A stretch of 11,428 bases of DNA from an uncultured Verrucomicrobiota bacterium (lineage in GTDB: Bacteria > Verrucomicrobiota > Verrucomicrobiae > Opitutales > Opitutaceae): assembly GCA_946481225.1 (NCBI GenBank), contig CAMLNJ010000046.1, positions 1 through 11,428 on the forward strand, written 5' to 3'. Made by a program: the position numbers and the translations under genes. The notes under the pieces are model-generated. The model worked only from the letters and a program-made list of their open reading frames with translations, was not told the origin of the DNA and searched no databases. This document shows positions 1 to 6,700 of the stretch, piece after piece (the first letter of the stretch is position 1; every line of letters starts with the position of its first letter).

Positions 1-570
1 ACGAAAAACACGCTGGCCGATCTGCGCTGGCTGCGCGCGACGAAGCTGGATGTCGCGATCATCGCGGCGGCGCGGCGCGGCGTGCCGGTCATGGGAATCT
101 GCGGCGGTTATCAAATCCTCGGGGAGCGGCTTTCGGATCCAGGCGGTGTGGCGGGCGATGCGGGCGACGAGCCGGGCCTGGCTCTTTTGCCGGTGGCGAC
201 GCGTTTCGAGAGCCCGAAGGTGGTTCGCGCGGTGACGTCGGAGTGCGAAGGGCGCCGGTGGACGACCTACGAGATTCACCAAGGGCGGACCGAGGCGACG
301 GCGGTTTGCGCGCCGTTTCAGACGGTGTTCGATGGAGATCGGCCGAGGCCGGACGGACATCGCGTGGGCAAGGTCTGGGGGACCTACCAACACGGTTGCT
401 TCGAGGCGCCGGAGAGCCGGCGGAGGCTGGCGGCCGCGGCCGGAATCGTCGGGCATGCGGCGCCGGATTTCACCTGGAAGGAGCGGCGGCTGCGGGTCTA
501 CGAGGCGATGGCCGATCACATCGTGGCGCACGTCGACCTGGGCCTTATCCGGCGTTATCTCGGGCTATGA
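1..570 (+). CDS. cobQ: Cobyric acid synthase, C-terminal part (5' end outside window)
   Basis: This is the last 189 residues of a glutamine-dependent cobyric acid synthase (CobQ/CbiP), open from the window edge in frame 1. The enzyme amidates side chains b, d, e and g of adenosylcobyrinic acid a,c-diamide in the cytoplasm, using ammonia from glutamine. The visible part is the class I glutamine amidotransferase domain. The fragment opens with TKNTLADLRWL, the family's SKNTxxDLxWL motif. The nucleophile Cys34 lies in GICGGYQILG, followed by the family-typical TYEIHQGRT (residues 89-97) and the catalytic His131 in GTYQHGCFE. The N-terminal synthetase domain, roughly 300 residues in a family of about 500, lies off the window. 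The TGA stop precedes cobO by 82 bases, and CobO's product is the CobQ substrate, which supports the assignment. The catalytic residues that can be seen are intact, so the fragment is cut by the window edge and does not look like a pseudogene. Confidence 0.95.
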   Translation, partial: TKNTLADLRWLRATKLDVAIIAAARRGVPVMGICGGYQILGERLSDPGGVAGDAGDEPGLALLPVATRFESPKVVRAVTSECEGRRWTTYEIHQGRTEATAVCAPFQTVFDGDRPRPDGHRVGKVWGTYQHGCFEAPESRRRLAAAAGIVGHAAPDFTWKERRLRVYEAMADHIVAHVDLGLIRRYLGL

Positions 571-615
571 CGACGCGTGAAACAGACAGGCGCGGACGCC
601 GACCGGGTCGATTGC

Positions 616-649
616 ATGCCGCCGTCGCGGCGCTAGCATCCGATTTTTT
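616..649 (+). terminator. Candidate intrinsic terminator or attenuator between cobQ and cobO
   Basis: A stem-loop pairs CGCCG (620-624) with CGGCG (628-632) around the loop TCG. A second arm pairs ATGC (616-619) with GCAT (636-639), separated by a three-base bulge at 633-635. Four bases later comes a run of six T's (644-649). This is the layout of a Rho-independent terminator. It ends three bases before the cobO ATG, so it could also act as an attenuator of read-through from cobQ. The bulge and the short spacer before the T's weaken the call. Confidence 0.4.
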
Positions 650-652
650 CCC

Positions 653-1258
653 ATGAGCAAATATCGCACCGAGACCGAGGCCGAGCATCGCGAGCGCATG
701 CGCGAACTGCAGGAGGAGATGCGCGCGAAGGTGCGCGCGGCGAAGGATCGTCGTGGGCTGATTCTTTGCCACACCGGCGACGGCAAGGGGAAGACGAGCG
801 CGGCCTTCGGCATGGTGGCGCGGCAGCTCGCGCACGGAAACAGGGTCGCGGTGGTGCAGTTCATCAAGGCGAGCAACGATCACGTGGAGCGCCTGCTGCG
901 CGGGCCTTTGCTCACCTGGGACCACTACGGCGAGGGCTTTACCTGGGACACCCAGGACCGCGCCGCGGACATCGCTTGTTGCCGGCGCGGGTGGGCGCGG
1001 GCGCTGGAGCATCTGGCCAATCCCGAGATCGATTTTGTCCTGCTCGACGAATTGAACGTGGTGCTGCAACTGGGCTACCTGCCGGTCTCGGAGGTCGTCG
1101 CGGCGCTGAAGGGAAAACGCGCGGACCAACACCTCGTCCTCACGGGCCGAGGCGCGCCGCCGGAGATCATCGAGGTCGCCGACCTCGTGACCGAGATGCG
1201 CGCGATCAAGCATCCCTTCGACGCCGGCGTTCCGGCGCAGGCGGGCATCGAATTTTGA
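653..1258 (+). CDS. cobO: Cob(I)yrinic acid a,c-diamide adenosyltransferase (CobO/BtuR family)
   Basis: This 201-residue enzyme transfers the 5'-deoxyadenosyl group of ATP to the reduced cobalt of corrinoids, in de novo synthesis and often in salvage. It is cytoplasmic. The length matches the family (E. coli BtuR is about 196 residues). Visible motifs are a charged N-terminal helix (residues 5-33), the P-loop GDGKGKTS (42-49), VVQFIK (67-72), EGFTWDTQD (94-102), the Walker B-like DFVLLDELN (127-135), TGRGAP (164-169) and the C-terminal HPFDAGVPAQAGIEF. All are characteristic of BtuR/CobO and not of the PduO or EutT types. The ATG at 653 is preferred because it gives the full N-terminal helix found in relatives; the next in-frame ATG, codon 16, would cut into it. 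No Shine-Dalgarno sequence is visible, and the six T's of the preceding hairpin end three bases upstream. The gene may be transcribed with cobQ or from its own start. Confidence 0.96.
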   Translation: MSKYRTETEAEHRERMRELQEEMRAKVRAAKDRRGLILCHTGDGKGKTSAAFGMVARQLAHGNRVAVVQFIKASNDHVERLLRGPLLTWDHYGEGFTWDTQDRAADIACCRRGWARALEHLANPEIDFVLLDELNVVLQLGYLPVSEVVAALKGKRADQHLVLTGRGAPPEIIEVADLVTEMRAIKHPFDAGVPAQAGIEF

Positions 1259-1308
1259 TCGATCCGCGGAAGGCGGGGAGCCGGGGCGTAGGTGGTTTCG
1301 GGCCTGTT

Positions 1309-1384
1309 TTTATAAGGGAAAGTTCGGGCCCGGGCTGCGGGGATATATCGTTTACATGATTTTCATGACTCTTATTGCTGGGGC
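1309..1384 (+). promoter_or_regulatory. AT-rich putative promoter region before the DUF481 gene
   Basis: Positions 1341-1380 are about two thirds A+T (27 of 40 bases), in strong contrast to the GC-rich surroundings. The stretch contains TTTACA (1351-1356), which resembles a -35 box, and upstream a TATAAG (1311-1316) that resembles a -10 box. Neither has a convincing partner at the usual spacing. CATGA (1355-1359) and TCATG (1363-1367) form a short inverted repeat that could be an operator half-site pair. That a promoter for the downstream genes lies here is inference from composition and position. Confidence 0.35.
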
Positions 1385-2392
1385 ATGGTGAAATCCCGTC
1401 GCCGTCGTTTCGGATTTTCTCTGATCGTTTTCGCCTTCGCAGGTCTGCTCGGCGCGGCGGAGGAAGCGAAGTCTCCCGGTTTGATCCACGAAATCCGCAC
1501 CGTGGACGGGGAGGTTTTTCGCGGCGAATTGCTTCATGCCGACGCCACGCGGCTGGTGCTTCGTTCGAAAGTCGCGGGCGAGCTGACTTTTGCGACTTCG
1601 GAGGTGGTTTGCACCCCGCCTCCCTTGGTCGACGCCGCGGCGACGCCCCCGGCCTGGGTCGCGGCGACTCCGCCGCCCGTCGCTCCGGAGCCGACGCCGG
1701 TTCCGCCGGTTGCTCCGCCCGCCGCGGCGGCGCCCGCGGGCAAGTGGAGGCGTTCCGCCGAGGCCGGTTACTCGTTCCAAGAATCGACCGTTTCGAAGCG
1801 CGACGTCTACCTGCGCGCGGAGGCGACCTACGAGGCCTCCGACCGCTACCGCTACAACGGCCTCGTCAAATACATCTACGGCGAGCAGGAGGACCAGAAG
1901 AGTTCCGACCGCCTCGAGGCGCTCGCCGCGTTGCGGCACGATCTCGCGAAGCGCTGGGTTTTCCGCGGCGACCTCGGTTATCGCAACGACCACCTGCGCG
2001 AGCTCGACCTCGAAACCACCGGCCTCCTCGGCGTGCAGTATCTCCTTTTCCAGCGTCCGCGCTTCCGCCTGTCGCTCGGCCCCGGGGCGGGCTTCCGTTA
2101 CCGCGAGACCGACGCCGCTTTGCTGGAGGGCACGCGTTTCAACGTGGATTTCGTCGAGGATCTTTCGTGGACGATCACGGAGCGCATCTCGCTCACGCAG
2201 GGAGCCAGTTTTCTCTACGACACCGCCGCGCCCGAGGCCTACCGCGTTAGAAACAACGCCGCCCTCGGCGCGCGCCTCACCGACCGGCTCCGCGCCAATC
2301 TCCGCTACGAATACGAGTTCGATCGCGCCCGCCCCGTCGGTCCTTCGCGCGTCGACCAGCGCCTCTTCACGACGCTCGGCATCGAGTTCTGA
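1385..2392 (+). CDS. DUF481 family outer-membrane beta-barrel protein
   Basis: This 335-residue protein is predicted to be exported and placed in the outer membrane. A basic N-terminus (residues 2-8) and a hydrophobic stretch (10-23) form a signal peptide, with likely cleavage after LLGAA near residue 25. Residues 35-75 form a small beta-rich segment of the DGEVFRGELLHADATRLVL type that often precedes DUF481. A Pro/Ala-rich linker spans about 78-118. Residues 121-335 show alternating amphipathic strands of a DUF481 (YdiY-like) barrel, including GYSFQESTVSKRDVYLRAEA and NLRYEYEFDRA. The chain ends LGIEF, with the terminal Phe typical of BAM substrates. The molecular role of DUF481 proteins is poorly known. 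The gene is followed after 39 bases by another envelope gene on the same strand, so the two are probably co-transcribed. I see no Shine-Dalgarno sequence at a normal distance from the ATG. Confidence 0.82.
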   Translation: MVKSRRRRFGFSLIVFAFAGLLGAAEEAKSPGLIHEIRTVDGEVFRGELLHADATRLVLRSKVAGELTFATSEVVCTPPPLVDAAATPPAWVAATPPPVAPEPTPVPPVAPPAAAAPAGKWRRSAEAGYSFQESTVSKRDVYLRAEATYEASDRYRYNGLVKYIYGEQEDQKSSDRLEALAALRHDLAKRWVFRGDLGYRNDHLRELDLETTGLLGVQYLLFQRPRFRLSLGPGAGFRYRETDAALLEGTRFNVDFVEDLSWTITERISLTQGASFLYDTAAPEAYRVRNNAALGARLTDRLRANLRYEYEFDRARPVGPSRVDQRLFTTLGIEF

Positions 2393-2431
2393 TTCTTTCC
2401 CGTCCCGCTCCTCCAAGACCAACGAACCGCC

Positions 2432-3688
2432 ATGAAAACGAGATCCCGTTCCGCCCGCCTCCTCGCCGCCGGCCTCCTCGCCGCGCTTCTGCCCCTCGCC
2501 GCCACCGCCGCCGATCTCTTCGAGGTCGAAGCCACCAACGGCGTCGACACCATCCGCGCCGGCGACTCCAGCGTCCTCGATCTGGTCGAGAAGCTGGTCG
2601 ACACGAAGGACCAGTTCGCCGCGTTCGACGGCACCAACTTCAACGGCCGTCTGCGCTACCAAGGCATCCCCGACGCCGTCACCTTCCAGCAAAACAACGA
2701 CGGCAGCGGAGTCATCAATTTCAACCTCATCAACGAGAGCTACAACTACGCCAACGAGGACGACCTGAAAGACTTCCTCAAGGCCAACGGCGAAGGCATC
2801 TATGCGCGCTTCCTGAAGGAGGTCGCCAAGCAATCCGCCGTTTCCGTCACGGACGGCAACCCCAGCTCGACCACCGCCTCGTCCTCCCGGGCCGATTTCC
2901 AAAATTTCGCCATGACGCCCGTCGGCGAGTTCGACTTCGGCGAGGGCGCGATCCTCGCGGCCGAGGAGGGCGTCGGTCTCGGCGGTTTCGGCCTCGGCTT
3001 CAACAGCGGCCGCTTCGAGGCGGAGGTCGCCGGCGTCGCCTACGAGGGCCAGTTCGCGGAGATCGGCTTCGCCTGGCTCAACCTCGGCCTCGGCGACCGC
3101 GTGCGCCTCGTCGCTCCGATCGCCGGCAGCTATCTGGAGATCGAGGGCACCGCGGTCTATGGCGTCAGCCAGTCCTTCGCGCTTCCCATCCGCATCCTTC
3201 AGATGAACAAGACCGACCGCTGGAATTGGCGCCTCACGCCCATCGGCGGCGTCAACGTCCGTGTTTCGCCCGACGCGCTCTCGGGCTCGCTCCTCTGGAA
3301 CGCCGGTCTCGTCAACTCCCTCGACTATCGCGTCAACCGCCGCCTCATCGTCTGCCTCATCAACCAGGCGACCGTCTTCCGCAGCATTCCCATCGAGTAT
3401 TCGGACTACAGCTTCGACGCCGACATCGATCAGATCATCGCGAAGAACGGCCTGCGTTTCGTGACCCCGATCACCCGCCGCATCGTGGGCGACGTGTTCT
3501 TCATCCGCACCGACTTTCTCGAGGAGGCCGCGGTGGAGAACTTCTACACCTTCGGCGCCTCCGTCTCGTTCAAGGCCACCAAGCGCTTCAACCTCACCCT
3601 CGGCGCCAACTACGATCTGGGCGAGACCGACACCGACGACGAGTTCAAGTCCTACTCCGTCGGCCTCTCCTCGGCCTGGCGCTGGTAG
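2432..3688 (+). CDS. Predicted secreted or outer-membrane beta-barrel protein, family not recognised
   Basis: I do not recognise the family of this 418-residue protein. A clear signal peptide is present: a basic start, a Leu/Ala core (residues 10-24) and an AXA-type site near ATAA (24-27). Residues 28-140 form a soluble-looking segment (FDGTNFNGRLRYQGIPDAV, then a helix around 108-134). A Ser/Thr-rich stretch (143-153) follows. From about 160 to the end there are many alternating strands rich in Gly and aromatic residues, such as FGLGFNSGRFEAEVAGVAY, FYTFGASVSF and FNLTLGANYDL. The chain ends SSAWRW with a terminal aromatic, as outer-membrane barrels do. I infer an outer-membrane barrel or a secreted beta protein with an N-terminal periplasmic domain. 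The gene lies 39 bases after the DUF481 gene and upstream of the AsmA-like gene, so an envelope role is likely. The start follows the signal peptide; no Shine-Dalgarno sequence is seen. Wobble bases are mostly C, as in its upstream neighbour. Confidence 0.75.
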   Translation: MKTRSRSARLLAAGLLAALLPLAATAADLFEVEATNGVDTIRAGDSSVLDLVEKLVDTKDQFAAFDGTNFNGRLRYQGIPDAVTFQQNNDGSGVINFNLINESYNYANEDDLKDFLKANGEGIYARFLKEVAKQSAVSVTDGNPSSTTASSSRADFQNFAMTPVGEFDFGEGAILAAEEGVGLGGFGLGFNSGRFEAEVAGVAYEGQFAEIGFAWLNLGLGDRVRLVAPIAGSYLEIEGTAVYGVSQSFALPIRILQMNKTDRWNWRLTPIGGVNVRVSPDALSGSLLWNAGLVNSLDYRVNRRLIVCLINQATVFRSIPIEYSDYSFDADIDQIIAKNGLRFVTPITRRIVGDVFFIRTDFLEEAAVENFYTFGASVSFKATKRFNLTLGANYDLGETDTDDEFKSYSVGLSSAWRW

Positions 3689-3704
3689 GCTCACCCCGGC
3701 TCTT

Positions 3705-3752
3705 CGTAGCGCAGGCTCCGGCCCGCATCCGGGCGGACTGGAAGTCCGCGCC
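3705..3752. repeat. Intergenic palindromic element, likely a dispersed REP-like repeat
   Basis: Two hairpins stand side by side in the gap between the second envelope gene and the AsmA-like gene. The first pairs GCCCG (3721-3725) with CGGGC (3730-3734) around CATC. The second pairs GCGGACT (3733-3739) with AGTCCGC (3743-3749) around GGA, a perfect 7-bp stem. The flanking GTAGCGCAGGCTCCGG (3707-3722) and the GCGGACTGGAAGTCCGC core match my recollection of a mosaic repeat common between genes of Verrucomicrobiota; translated, it gives the peptide RADWKSAP. The internal symmetry is directly visible. Membership of a repeat family is from memory and cannot be tested in one window. It might also act as an mRNA processing or termination element. 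Confidence 0.55.
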
Positions 3753-3768
3753 ATCGCCCAACCTCGTC

Positions 3769-6700
3769 GTGAAGCCCGGCCGTCGTCGCCTCTGGTTCCG
3801 CCTCCTCGCCGCCCTCGGCCTCTGCGCCGCGGGCGGCGTCCTCTTGCTCGCCTTCGCGCCCCTGCCGGTCGGCTGGCTGGTCAATCGCTACGGGCGCGAT
3901 CTGCCCGGGGCGCGCGTGCGCGTCGAGTCCGCCACGCTTCGACTCCGGCCCTTCGGCGCGGGACCGACGCTCGACGTGCGCGGCCTCGCGGCGGACAAGG
4001 ACGACCGCCCGCTCGTCCGTCTCGCCCGTCTCGATCTCTTCGCGCGAAAGGCCGAGCTCCTCGACGGCCGCGTCTTCGCCACCGTCGAGGCGACCTCGCT
4101 CGAGCTGACGCTTCCCGCGGCCGATCCGGCCGCCAAAACCCCGGACGCCGGCGCGACGCCGCCCGATCTGCCCGCCCTGCTCACGGACGCGCGCTCGTGG
4201 CTCGCGGCCGATCCGCGCGCCGTGTCGGTGACGATTCGCGATGCCCGCGTCTCGGCGCCCACCGGCCTCCTTCCGCCTGGCGTCGTCGCGCCTGTCCTCG
4301 CCCGTGTCGACCTCGTGCTCGGGCCGCGCCCGGAGGGCGAGCTGGCCGCGCGCGTCGAGATCCGCTGCGCCGATGCGCGCGGGCCGGCGCCCGTGATCGA
4401 TTTTGTCGTCGCGCCGGACAACCGTTCCGCCGTCGCGAGCCTCGATCTGCCCGCGGTGGAACTGGCCGACGCGGCGGCGCTTTTCACGCCCGGTCGTGCG
4501 CCGGAGACGCTGGGCCGCCTGGCCGCGCGCGCGCGCGCCGACCTCGATCTGGTCGCGCTCAAGCCGGGCGCCGCCGGCTTGGAGATCGACGGCGAGGAGC
4601 TGCGTCTCGCCGAGCCTTTGCCGCTGGCGGCGCCGCCGGCCGCGCTCCGGCTGCGGCTTCGCGCGAACGCGGCCTTCGACCAGATCGTGGCGGAGCGTTT
4701 CGAGCTGACGGCGCCGGGCCTAGAAATCGCGCTGCCTGGGCTCGAAGTCGGGGTGTCGCCCGCCGTCGACGAGCTGCGGCTTCGTTGGGGCCTGCGCATC
4801 GCGGCCGATCCCGCCCGCGCCTGGCCTCTCGAATGGAAAAATCGCGTGTCCTCGCTGCCTCCCGCGGCGGCGGCGCTCGCCGCGGAGCTGACGGAACTGC
4901 AGGCGGAGGGACGCGGGGCGACCGTTCTTCGTCGGGACGCTTCGGGCGCGGGCGTCTGGCGCGTCGAGCGCGCGGAATTTTCCCAGACCCTTCTGGCAAA
5001 GCTCGGCCCGACGCCGCTTCGGCTCGCGCTCGAGGCACGGCAACCCGACGCCGCGGCTCCGGTCGAGGCCGTGTTGCGCGTGCAGGAGTTTAATCCCGCC
5101 GCGGGCCGCGCCGAGGGGGACGCGTCTCCGCTTGCCGCGCTCGACGCGATGGTTTCGGCGGAAGCCGCGCTGCATGTGACGCCGGAGCTGACGCTCGCCG
5201 ACGCGCGGCTGCGTTTTTCCGTCGGCCCGGGCAGGCTGCGGCCGGAGGGCGGGTTTTCGGCGCTGGGGCGGGACCTGTCGTTTTCGCGGATCGAGCTCGA
5301 TGCGCATTCGCCCGACGGGCGCGAGGTTCGGCTGGAGAAGGCGGATTTCGTCGCGGGTGACACGCGCCTTTCCGTCGCGGGCAGCCGCGCCACGCGTAAT
5401 GACGACGGGCGCGTGGCGCTCGATCTCAAGCTGGCCGCCGCCGCGCCCCGAATCGCCGCGTGGTCGGCGTGGCTGCCGCCGGAGGCGGACACGATGCTAA
5501 AGCCCCTCGGCTGGCGGGCGGCCGATCTCGGGCTCGCGCAGCTCGACCTCTCGGGGAACGCGGTGATCGCGCCCGGCTCTCTGGAGGAGGCGACCTTCGA
5601 TCTGGCCGGTTCGGCGGGTTTCCGGATCGGAGAAGGTTCGTTGGCGGCGGAGTGGACGGCGCGTCGCGAACAGCAGGGCGCGGGGACGGTGTTTTTCTCG
5701 CTGCGTTTGCCGCAGTTCGAGCCGGGCGGGTGGCCTGGGCGTCCGACGCCGGATTTCGCGTGGTCGCATTTGCGCCTGCCGCTGAGCGTGGAGGCCGAGG
5801 GGCGGCTGGAGCCGCCCGCGTTCGCGCCGCACGTCCGGGCGAAGGTGCGCGCCGGAGCGGGTTCGGTCGTGTTGCCGGCCTCGGTCGTGCCGGGCGGAGA
5901 AACGGTTCGGTTGCGGGATTTCTCGGTCGAGGCGGCGGTGGCGGGCGATCCGCGGGTGATCGAGGTGCCGGAGTTGCGACTGCGGCTCGACGAGGCGGTG
6001 GAGTTGGTCGCGACGGCGGCGCGCGTCGATCTGCGCGAGAACCCGAAGGCGGAGGGACGCTGGTCGGTTTCGGCGTTGGATTTCGCCGACGCGCTCGCGG
6101 CCTGGCCCGTGAAGATCGAGCCGGAACTGCGGGCGAAGGTCGCGGAGCATTTGAAAGCGGGACGGCTGGAGCGGCTGGCGGGCGAGTTTGCGGTGGAGTT
6201 GCCCGCGGGCGAGGCGCCGAAGATCGGAAAGGCAGAGGTGGATCTGGCGGTGGCGAATGTGTCCGCGGCGGGTGCCTTGCTGCCGGTGCCGGTGAAGGTG
6301 CGGCGCGCCGACGTAACGCTCCGCTGGCCGCGCGTGGAGGCGCGGGTCGAGGGGGTGGATATCCCGGGCTTGGCGGTTTCGCGCGTGGACGTGGATCTGG
6401 CCGATTTTACCGAGTCGTCGTGGACGGTGGCGACGCGGGCCGACTATGTCGCGGAGATGGCCAAGTTGCCCGCCGAGCTGGGCCTGCCGAAAGGCGTGGC
6501 CGGGCGCGTGGCGGGAAGTCTCACGGCCGACGCGAAGCTTCGGCCCGAGGCGGGTGCGCCGGACGAGCTGACGTTTTCAGGGCGCGTCGCGGTTGCCGCG
6601 CTGGAGGTGCCGGGGCTCGTCGAAGGCGGGGCGGCGGGCAAATTCGGCGGAGCGTTTTCGAGCGGGCACCGGGTTGAGTTCGAGTCCGTGGTGGATGCGT

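Noticed and set aside
571..652. A cobalamin riboswitch linked to the cobQ/cobO genes
   Set aside because: The gap is far too short for the riboswitch and I see no B12-box-like sequence. If the operon has one it would lie upstream of the window.
1259..1340. A possible intrinsic terminator after cobO using the T5 run at 1307-1311
   Set aside because: The preceding 40 bases are G-rich with few C's and give no stem of more than about three pairs before the T's.
1352..3754. An 800-codon open frame on the minus strand, opposite the two barrel genes
   Set aside because: It lies exactly antisense to two genes with good signal peptides and barrel patterns. Its translation is low-complexity (Glu/Ala/Val/Gly/Asp-rich) without recognisable motifs. 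High GC with strong wobble bias suppresses stops in this frame.
3226..3768. An in-frame N-terminal extension of the AsmA-like protein beginning at an ATG at 3226
   Set aside because: It overlaps the end of the preceding gene in another frame, then runs through the palindromic repeat. The membrane anchor follows directly after the GTG at 3769, so the extension would bury the anchor behind about 180 unrelated, His/Arg-rich residues.
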